This document shows, in pieces, positions 47,853 to 61,050 of a stretch of 64,000 bases of DNA. The notes under the pieces were generated by a model that worked only from the letters and a program-made list of their open reading frames with translations, had not been told where the DNA came from and did not search any database. This stretch comes from Epiperipatus broadwayi (taxonomy: Eukaryota > Onychophora > Udeonychophora > Euonychophora > Peripatidae): positions 5,796,098 to 5,860,097 of the forward strand of contig JAQFVV010000017.1 of assembly GCA_028023455.1 (NCBI GenBank), in the 5' to 3' direction. Both the position numbers and the translations under genes were made by a program. Position 1 is the first letter of the stretch. Each line of letters starts with the position of its first letter.

Positions 47853-49560
47853 ATAAGATTATACAGTATATATATCCAGTAAATATGCAAAATCATTCTT
47901 AAAACATATTATCTCAGAAATAAATAATAATTCAGTTTATTTTATCAATACCAGCCATACACAATTATTTTTTTTTTATTACATAAATTCTTTCAATAAA
48001 ATAATGCTATTATATTTTTAAAACTTTACAATAGATTTCATCTCTTGGAAATCCTATTATATTTTTAAACGAACCTCATTTCTTATTTTTATCATCACGG
48101 ACATATTAAACAAAATAGACAAAACATATTTTATTCAATTTTATCTAGCAGCAAACTAATTTTATCTTTTCGTTAATATACTGTTTAAAGGGGAAAGGAG
48201 TTAATCTTTTTTTATTAAAATGAGCATAGGAAGTATGTAAATACTTTTAGAGAAAAGCTTTAACTGTTATCATATGTATTTTGAACATTTATAATAGTCA
48301 AACGATGCTTCAGATTGGCCTACATATGTGGGAATTTAGGTTGAAGACACGATGGCCGTTCTTATCTTTATATAGTCACTATCTTGTGTCGAGAGATTTG
48401 AGAGGTCCCTCTATAATCAAAAAAAAGACATTGTTTGACTATTATAAACATTTAAGGTGCATATAATAAAGGTTAGAGCCTTTCTCTAAAAGTAAAATGA
48501 GATAAATGACTTGATTTATTATTCAAATGAACATTTTCTTTAGGAATCCTACAGGAAATGCCAAATTACTAAAATTTGCATTTTACAGAAAGTCACAATA
48601 TAACAATGTTTGGTTCTGTAAACAGCCATTTGATTTGTAATTTATATATTCATTTTAAAAGCTTGTAAATTTTATTTAAATTTTTCATCAAGACATGAAT
48701 CACTTTAAACAAAAAATTGGCATTTATGACAATTAATTTTTCATTTTTAATGAGTATTACTTATGTTCTGTCAGACATCTTTAATTCATTTTGTTTTTAA
48801 TTTAGCGAAAATTCTTTAAACAAACTTTTTTTTAAACTTTAATTATATAGTTAATATTTATTAAATAATTCATTTTCCATGATAATTATAGTACTAATTA
48901 TTTAATTTTCCTTTTTTAAAAAAAAAATTTATAATGTAGACTTTCGTTACATTATCAATTAAAAAAAAAAAATGAAGCATTCAAAACATTTTATGAAAAC
49001 ATATATGTATTTTACTTTCCATTTTCATTATAAAAGTTAGAATTATAGAAATCTATTGCATAGATATATTTTTTTTAACAATACATTAAAAAATTAGATC
49101 GGAATATCAAAAAAAAATTTTTTTTTTTTTAAAGAGAACATCGATATCAACGAAAAAAAAGTCAACTATTCTCTCTCTTTTTTTTAAAAAAAAAGTTGAT
49201 TAGCTTTATTAATTACAAATTTCAGGATATTTACTATTTTAAATTTTTATACAAATATGTACTTCAAATATTGTTAAATGTAAAAAATAATCTAGGCTTT
49301 ATAAAATGTTTTAAATACAAACATTCAAAAAAAAAAAACCATTTTAATACATCACAGCAATAAAGCTTTAGTTTATATTTTTTTCGCACGGATCTCAGTA
49401 TCCAAAAAGTTGTTACTTTTCGTAATATTGTTTTTTAATTTGCTTTTATTTTTGTTTATAAACATTTACTTAAATGTGTTAACATATATATGTGCTTTGT
49501 GCACAGATAATGAAGTTTGTAAAAGCAAATAATACTCTGCAATTCAATGAGCTGAGTGCT
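47853..49560. other. Intron sequence with nothing recognised
   Basis: Extremely AT-rich intron with facing A and T homopolymers (for example 49,110-49,200). No coding motif or repeated block recognised. Confidence 0.5.
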
Positions 49561-49599
49561 TTCGGAAGGTTTTATGCTTCCATAATCATAGCTACTAAA

Positions 49600-49990
49600 G
49601 TGTTGAGAACTATACAAATGTAGTATGCAAATATATGTAAATTAATGCAAAGTGATTTAAAGAGACCATTTTTGAGAGAGAGAAAAACATGTATCGCGTC
49701 TATTGATTGATGTACGTTTGCTGCCGTTTCTTTCAGAACAGACAACAATTGCATTGGGTGGTAGAAAATAATGGCCAGTGGCCCTTTCATGTTCAGCAAA
49801 GATTGAATTACCTTCTAGCTTAGTTATAGTTTTATTATAAAGATATTTATGCTGTGCAATTCTGGTTGTGATGTTAGTCCTGGTTTCACCGTAATATGGA
49901 CGCTTGGCAATTGTTCTGAAGGCATGCGATCTTATAAACGACTCGAGGGGTGAGTTCAGCTGTGAATCTATCTTTGGTATTGTTGATGAG
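49600..49990 (-). pseudogene. Penelope-like element, GIY-YIG endonuclease relic
   Basis: A minus frame from 49,911 reads IAKRPYYGETRTNITTRIAQ, then HKYLYNKTIT, then SIFAEHERATGHYF, to about 49,690. YYGETRTNI.TRI.QH, followed by A.H....GH, is the GIY-YIG nuclease core of Penelope-like retroelements. The preceding part (FTAELTPRVVYKIACLQ, up to about 49,985) is in another frame, so a frameshift has broken it. No reverse transcriptase is present upstream. Confidence 0.7.
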
Positions 49991-50391
49991 TCTATTGGTA
50001 TTAGGTAGCAAACGAATTAACGGAATGTGAATAATAATAAAAAAATATGACTGTGCTAATAAAATAATATTATAGTGAAGTATATTTGGCCCATCCTAAT
50101 ACAATATATGGATTTGTTGATATATGTTTTCATGAATGAAAAAAATGAATAATTTACTTAATGGAGAATTTTATTTAATAGTGCAGATCCATTTCCTATT
50201 TTACCATTATTATGAGGTGCTACTGTGTATAAACAATTACACGCCTACACAACTTGGTTTTTAAAATTACACTACGCACAGACAACAATATACAGTAAAA
50301 ATATTAAAGTTTAATATATATATGTATAAAAAATAGTCTGCAGAAATACTAAGCAAAAAACAATAGTGATGGGTTAATAAATTTAACTCAC

Positions 50392-50429
50392 CTGAATAGC
50401 ATTTTTCATAGTTGTCCAATTATGTTCCA
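50392..50429 (-). CDS. Thioredoxin reductase, 38-nt microexon
   Basis: Bounded by the acceptor ATTGTAG and the donor CAG|GTGAGT. It completes a valine codon and encodes EHNWTTMKNAIQ. This matches the HDW..M..A.QNHIGSLNWGYR stretch of relatives (V.H.W..M..A.Q). It connects in phase exon 54,735-54,785 (ending NKD|V) to exon 35,864-35,968 (starting SHVASLNW). At 38 nt it is easily missed by gene finders. It lies between introns of 4.3 and 14.4 kb. Confidence 0.93.
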
Positions 50430-51454
50430 CTACAATGAATAAGATTGTGAATAACTATGGTCATATAAGCAAATCCAGATGTATTTAAAAAAATATAATA
50501 TACATTCCATGTATAGTAAAAGTTAATGTGTAAGCACGCAATAGTGTTATTATTTAAATATATATATATACTTTGTACATGTGTGTGCATGTCTGTTTAT
50601 ATATATATTTTTTAAATTTCTCATCTCTTATGCTCATTTGTTATGGTCTACGTAGCATAATACATTCATGGCATTTAAATCCATGTGTTTAAAATTAATA
50701 TATGTTTTATTTAATTCACTTTACCCAGAAATAAGTTATATTTGCACTTATATATATACAATAGTTTTTTATAAACAACAGACCCTTTGCAACCATGACA
50801 TTTGTTCTCAAGTCTTGATGCAGATAATGGAATTCCCCAATAAAAGAGAATTATATTAAAATAAGATTGTTTACAAATAAAATTTATTCCTGAATAATAA
50901 AGCACGGTATTAAAATAAGAATGTTTACAAATAAAATCTTTACGAAATTTCAAATATGAATTGCAATGAACGTATTATCGTCACCATATATTACAATAAA
51001 GCATACAACAAAAACAATAATTAATTACAAGTTAATTTCATAGACTGAAATAAATATATAACAATATTACTATTATTAGTTTAGGTCAGAGCACTTCCTT
51101 TGGAAAAATCACTAAAGAATGTTAAATTATATATTTCAAAGTCTTGCTATTTGGCATCTACCGACATTACCAAAGGCATATATAAAAAAAATCATTAGAT
51201 TGTTAATAGTTTAACATATGTATATGGTTATGTACATAACAATTGTATAAATTCTAAAAGTTATAGTAATCTGCTTGTGAGCCATCAGTTCATATTTTTA
51301 TATCAAAAAGAACGACTATATTCATTAATTTAGTTTACAATTCAGGAGGTCGTCAAATTTTTTAATTGAATCCCAATATGTAGATTAAACAGTATAAGTA
51401 CAGAAATAAATGGTTATCATGTATGACCTCAACCCATGTTTAAAATAAATAGAA

Positions 51455-51545
51455 TATCAACAATCTGTTGGCAAGGCAACACTCCATTTATTATCTAGAT
51501 GTCGCCTTGACAACACATTGATGTCATTCTATTGGTTTATTTTAA
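51455..51545. repeat. Short palindromic repeat E, copy 2
   Basis: ATCAACAATCTGTTGGCAAG, GCAACACTCCATTT and GTCGCCTTGACAACACATTG form an imperfect palindrome. They share GTTGCCTTG..AACAGATTG with 15,025-15,050. Confidence 0.45.
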
Positions 51546-51689
51546 ACATTGAATGGATAATGCAATTTGTGTGTATATATATATATGAATTGGTAAATGG
51601 ACATAACTCACAATTCACATTAATTTATTAAATGGGTAATAAATTACTTCTATTTATAATTAGACTAAATGTACTATTAATAATTCCCA

Positions 51690-52205
51690 TGAGATTTGCC
51701 TATACGTATATGTTTAGATTAAAAGGGTAGAATGATTCATTCCATCATTTCAAAAGACTTTATCTTGTGTTTGGAAAGGAGAGTATTCCCTCACAAGTCT
51801 TTATTACTTTAAAGCGCATGTGTAGTTGGTGATTCCTAATGATATTACAGATTAAAAAAAACATAGCGCTATATAAATAAATTACTCATTATATATATGT
51901 TTAATATTGCCGTAAATTGAAAAAATTTCACAGACATCAATAATAAAAACATAGCAACTAGAATTGAAAATGATTAATTAATACCTTCAAGCTCTCATTT
52001 CCAAATGCTTAAGATTTGCCTATATATATACGTTTAGGCTACAAAGGCAGATCTTTTCAAAAGAGTTTAAATTGTGTTTGGAAAGGAAAGTATTCCTCAA
52101 GTGTTTATTGCTTTAAAGCGCATGTGTAATGGGAGATCCCTAATCAATATTACAGATTATAAAACATAGTGCTACATAAATAAATTATTCATTATAGATA
52201 TTTTT
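51690..52205. repeat. Direct duplication, about 200 bp x 2
   Basis: AGATTTGCCTATA, TTGTGTTTGGAAAGGARAGT, ATTCC, CTTTAAAGCGCATGTGTA and ATTACAGATTA...AAACATAG occur in the same order at 51,690-51,895 and 52,012-52,205. The copies have drifted by several substitutions and indels. Confidence 0.75.
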
Positions 52206-52799
52206 TATTAACTTAAGGTTATAACAGTTTCCAAGGATAGAACATATCTTGAGGCCATAACATTATCTGGTTTCTGTAAAGAAGTATTTAATATTCTTCT
52301 GGTCCTAAGCGAGACCACTTTAAGTTGTAAAAATTTGTTATGAAACAGGATTGTTTTTTTTTTTTAAATTGGAAAATCATTTGACATCTGCAATGCCATA
52401 TTAAGTATAATAAAGTAAGAATATATTATCACTTTCTTTTTATCTTTGGCATTAAAGGATGACACAATGAGAATATTCTGCTAGTCAGAAAAAAGTGTTT
52501 ACCCATTACAAGTTTACGTAATTTTAGTACAAAACCGTCTCATATTCAGAAAACTGATTGCAGAACATGATCTGTACATACATTTAATACTCAGCCTAAT
52601 GAGAATAAAATACAGAATCATACGCTCTATAAACAGCTTAATGAGAATAAAATACAGAATTGTATGCTCCACAAATATTTCAAACTACCTTATAACTGAA
52701 TATTTGGCACATAAATGCTGTAAATTTATAATATTTAATACCAACAATAATTTTTTATGACTAAGCATCTTAATGTCTTGAATGAGCAAGCTCTTCGAT

Positions 52800-54300
52800 A
52801 ATTTAATGTCAGCGGAAACTTTCTGACTGATTATTTTATTGAACTCCAACGTTTATTTTAAGAAAGGAAATGTGAATCTATATTTGTAAAAACTTTGCAA
52901 TGATTTCTTTGAGATAGAAGCACATAGTAATTCTAAAAACGTTATTGGCATTTCAATATGCAAAAAGATAATATCCCAGATAATGACTATATAATCAACA
53001 CAAAACATCACAGAAATATTTTTCAATGCCGATGTAATCAAAAAAAATTGAAGGAATGTAATTAAATTTTCCAACAATATAAAAAAATCAAACAAGAAAG
53101 ATGATATAGCAGGAAAGCCTTGATAATATCTCTCTTTGCCTGGGATATAATAGGTTCTAAAAAGTTCCTCGTCACAATAGATCCTTTTAATGTAATCAAT
53201 GAAGAGAGGCCCAAATTTAAATTTTCAGTTATCAACAAAAATACTTGTGTGTAGTATCTGAATCGCTATTAATTCTGTCAAAACTATTTTCATTAATAAG
53301 TTTGATTATTTTATGAAAAGACTAAGTGTACCTTACATAAAAAGTGCACAATCAACTGGTAAAAATTTTTTCTTCACAATACATTTTTTTTGTACAGTTT
53401 AGAATCTGTTTAACGTTCAATTTGTGATATTTCCACAGAATATATATGCACGTACTGCAGAATTAAGTTCCTTTCTTTGAATTTCAACATCACCCAATGA
53501 AATGGATTTTGGAGAATTAATCATCGATCTACCCAGTAAAGTTATTCAATGTCCAAATAAAATTTGTCCATTAGACATGTTTAATGTATGCATTCATTGT
53601 TGTTTTAAGATTCTAGAGTCGATGCATATTCTAGCACCATGTTAAAAAGAATATCAGATTGTTTATTTAAAAAAATTAAATGGAGATCTATTTCCAAAAC
53701 ATTCTAGAATGTATTTCAACATGTTATAGATTTCTTTAAGAAGTAATTTAGCATGAAGGGATCTACTAAAAATTATTCGATGCATATTTGTATTAATAGA
53801 CTTTTTCCTGAATAGGACAATATACACATGAAGATATGGCTGCTGCACTAGAAGCCTGAAAAAGTCATCAGGAATAAATTGTATGACATTTGAAAATCTT
53901 ATCCATAATTTCAATAACTGGGTGTATGCAAGGTCAGTCAAATTATACTACGATATAAAAAGCAACCTGGAACTAATGAAACATTTGGAGATATCCACTG
54001 CTTGAGGGATATATTATATGACTAATTAAATATGTAGAATATTATTGGGAAATGAGGATGCATCATTTGGAAATGACAACAACGACATATCCGCACATTC
54101 CAAGGAACAATATCTTGTTAAATGATTTCAGAAAATACTGAAGTGACTCGCGATAATTACAGATTGAGTTCCATGGTTAATAATGATTTCAATGATGAAG
54201 AGTGTAGATGACATCTTTATCAACTGAACCATTTTGAGATTGTGGAAAAGGTAAGTGATAAATAATCCAAATCTACAAATAGCAACCTCAATCACTCTAT
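52800..54300 (-). other. Decayed coding-like stretch, unidentified
   Basis: Minus-strand frames show protein-like strings over about 1.5 kb: TDLAYTQLLKLWIRFSNVIQ and IPDDFFRLL (53,850-53,941), SLGDVEIQRKELNSAVRAY (about 53,460-53,515), and CDEELFRTYYIPGKERYYQG (about 53,130-53,190). Several stops and frame changes interrupt them. Composition is richer in G and C than the flanks. I do not recognise the family. A retroelement or DNA-transposon protein is the most likely source, but this is inference. Confidence 0.35.
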
Positions 54301-54734
54301 TATTAAAAAAAGAAGTGCATTTCCAGGTAGAGGAAAAACTTTTGAAAATGTATTAAGCCAATAAACATCACATGATCACCATTTTGAAAATGTTTTACTT
54401 GGTAGGGTAGTTTAAACTTTACACCAGCATTACTAAATGCATCATACAAACTGTACACTGCAAAATATGATCAATTTGAGTATTTGCTCTACGTATTAAG
54501 ATTTTTCACACTTAACGTTGAACTAATAATCACACACACAACTATCAACGTACTTACACTTCAAAATCAAAATTGAAACTATAAGCGCATTTTAATGCAA
54601 AACTGTCAGCAATATAAAATTTTTCCTGCCAAAATTGTAAACCACAAAATAATAAAAATATATTACTGGAGATACTTTTGCATGTATAGTGTATTTATAT
54701 TAATGATTAAAATTTAAAAAAAATTGAGACTAAC

Positions 54735-54785
54735 CATCCTTGTTAATTACCCAGCCAAATTTTTTTGCATCTTTAATTGCTTCAC
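54735..54785 (-). CDS. Thioredoxin reductase, 51-nt exon (FGWVINKD)
   Basis: Bounded by the acceptor TTTCAG and the donor ATG|GTTAGT. It completes a glycine codon, encodes EAIKDAKKFGWVINKD and gives the first base of the valine finished by the microexon at 50,392-50,429. It matches the ..AL.D....GW.... helix that follows the redox motif. Only 101 bp separate it from the redox exon. Confidence 0.94.
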
Positions 54786-54884
54786 CTGAAAAAAAAAAAA
54801 AATCAACACGCAAATAAGAAAATCTAAAAATACAAACAAACATTTTTTTTATCATTAAAAAAAAAATTAAATACTCAATTACTA

Positions 54885-55070
<186 letters not shown>

Positions 55071-55749
55071 TTAATGTGTAGAGTTATCCATTTATAATTA
55101 CATAATTAGAAAGCACTTTATCTAGATCAATAGCTAATAAAAGCCAATTGCCAAGGCCGAGGGTTAAAGTAAAATGGTCAGACCAATTACATATATATAA
55201 ATATTGTAAAGGAATAAACTGAAGATGGAATAGGAAATAAATTTTCACTTGATGAAATTGATCATAGTATAATCATACCATATGTTCAATAGTCCACTGT
55301 AATGGAATAAAAAAATTAAGGAAAAATAGGGTCATATCATTAACTAATGATGATTAAACACAACAATACATGTTAGAATTAATGGCCATAACTTGGATGC
55401 ACTATTTCTATGTAGTTTAATATGTTGTGTTGATATGTGAATAACAAAAATATAGTTATTTAACTGGAAGGTGCAAATGGTAATGATGATGAGTACCAAA
55501 TATCAAAAATACAAATCCAACAATAATTCCAATAATCAAAATGAAGGTAAAGAGAGAAATGCTTTAACAATCTAACTAACCTATCACAATTAAATAGCAA
55601 AGATCTTTATGTGTTTACTTTACATTATATACCTATGACACTATTATTCCTATCATATGGGCGCCATGTCATAAAATCAGAGGTACATAATAACAAACAT
55701 CATTTCTTAATCTAAAAAAACCCATTAACCTACCTTTGAAGAATGATAA

Positions 55750-58000
55750 CTTATGACCTGTAGCCAGTTGCTATATAGACAGTTTGCAAAATTTTATTGC
55801 AGATCCAGTCATTATTTGGAATTGGTTTACAGTATTCCGAACAAGGGAAATGCTCTTAAGCCCTCCGAAGATTATCAAACATCATCAACAAAGAATATGG
55901 CTTGGACAATAATTCCAAAATGTGTAAGAAAAGACACCTTCAGAGCATTGTTCACTTTTCTCAATTAAAGGGTCTATATAAATTGCAAATAGTAACGATG
56001 CAAGCTGAGAACCCTGTGGAATGGCATAACTAGGTTTGAATGGTGTGAATTAGTTTAATTGATCTATTGGTAAAATAGTTCTGGATGACAATTTAGGATA
56101 CCTATGTTCAGGCAGCAATTTAAGTAGTTTGCCAAACAAATATTTCCAACTGATTAGATCAAAAGCAGTCTTAAAGTCAACTTGGCATGCAGCGTAATTT
56201 GTAAGTTTGTTCTCTTCTTATACTAAAAGAATGGCTTGAGAGATTTGGCAACCCTTTACTGTATAATGCAAAGTAGAATGAGTTTATTCAATATTTTTAG
56301 GATAATTCTTGAAAAAAAATTTTAATTGATGTCCTCAAATGTAATAAGATGTAAGCTATTTACAGAAGAGTATAAAGCATTTGAAAGTGGAAAGATTGGA
56401 AACACTAAACTTTCTCAAACATACCTCACAGGAATACTAGTACAGAACATAAGATCTACTGTTAAAGAGGTCTGAATTATAAAGTGTGGTCAACTGGTTG
56501 CTTGAGAGTCGAATCGACATCATCATCACATTGTTTTATATGATTATTTGAACGATAGTCTGTTAATCGATTAGAACAGCAATTGCTTAAAAAAATTTTA
56601 AGATCAATCAAGTTTCGACTGGATAAGATTCTGCAGCTGATAGCCTGCAATGATTGTCTTAAAAATTTCATCAACAGTTAATTTAAATTCTATATGAACC
56701 TGCTACTTGATTGCAAACTGAGACACTCGTATGTTATCCTGACACATATATAATACGAGTCACCCAGCATGTTCAGAAAATGAGACACTGAATAGGTAGA
56801 TTGGAATTTGGGTAGAGATACAAAATAAAGAAATCAAGAAGATGTCCTCCAACGAATGAAACAACATATGGAGGATACAAAAATGCCTAACAGTAGTTGT
56901 AGGGCAAGTTGATAAAGCTTGAAATGTAATGTAGGTGGTAGCCAATTACAAGAGCAATAGCAGTTGCCATACAGTTTCCCTGAGGAGTGCAATGCTACAT
57001 CTTTTGCGTTTTGGCTTGAATATATAGCTATACAATAAAAGTGCTGCAATTGTATTATCAGATATGTATACCATGCTTAATTTGGTTAATGGAATGCGCA
57101 CTTATTAAAAGCTCTGTACCCTGAACTGATCTGATGCTTGATTTATGAATAAAAATAGTTTGTATTTAAACCATTAATGATAGCTGGTCAATTTGATTGT
57201 GAGATTTTTTGTTTCTAATAATGTAAAAATACCATAATGATTTTCTAAAAATTGAATTTGCTGTGAGATTCTTTTAGGTAAGTTAAGACCATGCACAGTG
57301 ACTGTAGCAATATTTATGTGCATATTATGTGTTTGTGTTGTTGGACAGTGCTTGCTATTGGCATGTTTAATACCCAGATCAAGTACATTGGCTCTTTTAC
57401 TGTTCTCAGCAGCAGAAAAAATGATTGGTCAATTGTATCACTAAAACCACAGATAATTTTCTATGTATGTGGTATCATAGTAAAAGTTTAGAAATAAATT
57501 CTGTATATCAATATTAAGACTGGTTCATGGATACTTGGATATTCATAGATGACTCTTGGGGATTGAATATTGCAAGTTATAGGTCCATTGGGTGTATTGG
57601 ATATAGTGCTATTAGTTCTGTTGGCTGATCTACTAAATATTTTGTCCACTTCGGATGTTGTCAGTAGATCATATTAAGTCAGCAGGGTGCATACTTATGT
57701 GTATGCTCATACCTGAAGTGGATGAATTGTTTCTGGAGACCAAGACCTAGGTTTTTGCTTATTATTATATAAATGATCAAGATAGTCTCAACCCTGCCAC
57801 ATCTGCTGCATTTACCAACAATGGATATAGATACTAGGGATAGATAATCTCTAATACTAATAGTAATTGGATATAGCACATATGAAGTACATCGAAGAAG
57901 TTCATCTACTGAGTGATACTGCTTCATCTTTAATGGTGATTTTCCATGAGTTAATGAGAATTTTGAATGGTATATTAAGCATAAGTTCTCTTGATATATT
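55750..58000 (-). pseudogene. LINE relic with zinc knuckle, endonuclease and reverse transcriptase
   Basis: Read downward, the parts come in LINE order. GKCSRCGRVET at about 57,790-57,820 is a zinc-knuckle-like piece of ORF1. NIATVTVHGLNLPKRISQQI and QFLENHYGIFTLLETKN at about 57,210-57,315 are the start of an EEP endonuclease (.NV.GL......Q..FL......LQET). YSSQNAKDVALHSSGKLYGN lies near 56,990. CQVDFKTAFDLISWKYLFGK (about 56,135-56,195) and YAIPQGSQLASLLFAIYIDP (about 55,970-56,030) are reverse-transcriptase motifs with the first catalytic aspartate. The FADD box is not readable. Several stops and frameshifts mark it as dead. Confidence 0.7.
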
Positions 58001-58959
58001 AGGTAACAATTACATTTCCAACGCTTCTCTGTAGATCACTTGTAAAGTCAGGTAGAGCATGCACAATATTGCCATATAGAACCAAATTCATATCTTTAGT
58101 GACACTATAAACCTTTTTCAATTTTCTTTTCGCTGCTGCTTAGTGAAATATTCTAGTCTTATGAAGGACTTAGTTGGGAAGACAGCAGTAGACTTAATTG
58201 CTTTAATATTATATTTTTGCAGTTCCACTAAATAATCAGATAGCGATGGGTGTGATAATAATGGCTCCTTATTAAACAAATTAGTTTCCTATACTACTGA
58301 TAATTGGTGTGGTGAGGCAATAGCTGTTTGCAAACATTTCGTGCCAGTAATCACTGAGCCTCCAAAAAACGTGGGATTAATTTCGTAAGTTATGTTTATT
58401 AATCTTGATAGTGTTAAAATCAACAAATTTTCTATTATTATCGATATTTATTGGACCCTTAGTGCAATTTTAAATATTTGCTTCATTTGTTTTCGATCTC
58501 TGTGAAGTCAAATGCATCCAAGACAGTATTACTATTAAGTTTCGTTAAAGATTTACTTTTACATAATTTACTTTGTGGACTAAAAACAATATATTATTGA
58601 TGGAGCATTAGACCCTCCTTTTTTGTCTGTGGATCTGTTCTTTCTTTACAACCTTCCTCTTGATTTCCAGCTCTGTCAGTTTGACTAATACAATTCATAT
58701 ATATATATACTCCCAGAGTGCGAAGTTATAAAAAAAATCAATTTGAATTCTGGATATACAAAGTGATCTTAATTTCTATTTATATCTTGGTTTAACTTGC
58801 TTTTAGGATATATGGATATAATTGTCATTAGAGTAGTGAAACTATCTATATTTATTTACAAAAATTCACATACTGGATATAGTTGAAGAAACCTATATAA
58901 ATAATGATATCAAGAAATCATCCATAGATGAAATTTATAGAATCTGTAAACAATCATCA

Positions 58960-59700
58960 TTATCAGCATGGTTTCTCCAAATCTCTAATTTCTCTTCTCC
59001 TCATTACATCAGCAAACTTCTTTATTTCATTCATCCATCTCACATCTTGTCTTTTTCTAATTCTTTTATAATCTCTTGGGATCCAATTTAAGATTTCAAG
59101 TGTCACTCTATTGTTATCTCTTCTAGCAATATATCCAGACCAGCCTTTTAATTCTTTCAATGTCAGTAACATCTATTTGTTCTTCCACCCATGTGTTTCA
59201 TTTTTGATATCTTCTTGTTAATCCTAACATACATCCCTCCATATTTATTTGAATAGTCTGAAATCTCTGTATTGCTCTTTTGTAAAGTGTCCAAGTCTCA
59301 GATCCATAAAAAACACATCTATTAAAAACTTTTCAAACACATAGCCATATTTTCTTTTAATATTAATTTATTTCTACTAAAATCACTCCAGTTTTAATTC
59401 TATGATTAATTTCATTTATTAAACTTCATCTACATTATTATCTGACCATGGTATTTATAATTGTTAATGTCTTCTAATTCACTATTAATAATCTATATTT
59501 TCTTTTGAAAAAAATCCATTGAACATTATTTTAATCTTATTAGCATTTATCTTTAGTCCCAATTTTTTTAATTTCGTGTGATAACTCTTGCGACATTTCC
59601 TGAAACTCGGAAGCATTATTTACAAAAACAGTCATATCAAAATCCAGATGACTTAAATAATCTTCTTGTGAAACAGCCGTAAAACATTTTGAAGATTGGA
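58960..59700 (-). pseudogene. RTE-type LINE relic (reverse transcriptase end to C-terminus)
   Basis: LSHLDFDMTVFVNNASEFQE (about 59,600-59,665) is the L.FADD...........L.. box, here reduced to FD. MFYGSETWTL-like codons (CVFYGSETWTLYKRAIQRFQ, about 59,255-59,320) give the Y.SETW motif. EGCMLGLTRRYQK (about 59,200-59,240) and then GWSGYIARRDNN, LNWIPRDYKRIRKR and the C-terminal helix follow to 58,963. The order is right for an RTE ORF2 end; frameshifts between blocks show decay. Same family as 1-480. Confidence 0.72.
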
Positions 59701-60405
59701 ATCACCCTGACGTGCATTCTTCTCAATAATTAATCAACATCCCACACAAGCGCAAGGAATTAACAATTATTGGAATTCGTTATGCCTTAGTATTGAATTA
59801 GAATGAGAAAATAAATGAAATTAGAGATATACAACAGGGGAAAATCATGACAACAATGAATGGGCTAAAAAACTTATAATATAGTAGTACTCGTGAAAAC
59901 GATCGTAGTTCAATTATCTGTGGATTCAAAAAATAATATATAAATTAAAAATTTATTTTTAATTTTCAAAATTTTGCTTTTATAATTCATAATGTAATTC
60001 CCGGATGCTACAATCACAATTTACCTCAAGCGAATAGCAACAATAGATCTTTTATCATTCCCCTTATTATAAACCTGCGGCTAAAAATACTTTTAAAAAG
60101 AAATAATTAAAACTATACTTTAATTGAAAATTTCAGTATAATTATTTCATTCAAATATACTAGTTGAAAATAACGTCGCAAGTTAATTTTGACCCGCATG
60201 TACATCCCAAGAGCTCTAATTCTAATAAAAAGTCTAAAAATAAATTCTGAATCCAATAGAAATGAAAAAATTTAAATTAAAAAACTAATTTTCCATTGCT
60301 ATAATTTTCAGACAACAGAAAAAAATAAATCAAAACATTCATTTCACTTAGACTTATTAATATAGGTTGTTTTTTTTTTCCTTTAATTTTATTTTTTAAT
60401 GAGTT

Positions 60406-60694
60406 TATATATTCAAAATGTATTCTCTTATTCTTCTCTTTCACTATCTTCATATAATCATATATATATTTCTTATAACACTTTTTTCATATACACTTCA
60501 ATGCAAACAAATTTTCTTAAACTTCTTTATTTTCCTTACAGTTCTGACTGTCCAGCAGTCTTCATCAGAGCTCTATCTTCTCCTCTGCAAGCAGAGGAGC
60601 TCTGATGAAGACTGCTGGACAGTCGAAACTGTAAGGAAAATAAAGAAGTGTATATGAAAAAAGTGTTATAAGAAGTATATATATTCAAAATGTA
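60406..60694. repeat. Palindromic element with 17-bp flanking direct repeats
   Basis: TATATATTCAAAATGTA is present at 60,406-60,422 and 60,678-60,694. Inside, TTCTTATAACACTTTTTTCA, TATACACTTC, CTTTATTTTCCTTACAG, GACTGTCCAGCAGTCTTCAT and CAGAGCTC are repeated in inverse orientation around the centre near 60,590. The left arm has about 30 extra bases. Short frames here are palindrome artefacts. Confidence 0.8.
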
Positions 60695-60977
60695 CATATA
60701 CGTTTAACATATATGTATACATGTGTTCGAAACCATATTTTATATGGTTCACTATCATCTGTAAATCTGGCATCTGCAACAAGGCAGAAATGTAGAACAT
60801 ATATAATACATTAAAAACCATTTTTCTTTAAGTTATATAAAAAAAAGATACATACATATATATGTATTTTTAAAAAAAACATTTCCATAGAATTATATTG
60901 TCACTGAAGTATTCATACAAAGCAAGAGTTCACTCTTAACACAATACATCCATACTTATTAAAATCATCTCACTTAC

Positions 60978-61050
60978 CCCAAGTTGTTCCTATAGGAGTA
61001 GGAACAACGAAATCAAAAACAGCAACTTTTTTCCCTAAATTAGCAGATTC
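60978..61050 (-). CDS. Thioredoxin reductase, most upstream exon in window (GTTWG)
   Basis: This 73-nt exon lies between the acceptor ATTTTAG and the donor GGG|GTAAGT. It encodes ESANLGKKVAVFDFVVPTPI, GTTW and the first base of glycine. It is the second strand and loop of the FAD-binding fold just before the [10 protein letters not shown] exon. The GGGSGG dinucleotide-binding start (with ...LA..KE) should be in the preceding exon; I cannot find it up to 64,000, so the gene begins to the right of the window. A glutaredoxin domain, as in TGR, cannot be ruled in or out. Confidence 0.94.

Noticed and set aside
60418-60657. Overlapping plus frames over a palindrome
   Set aside because: Artefact of the inverted repeat; no protein features.
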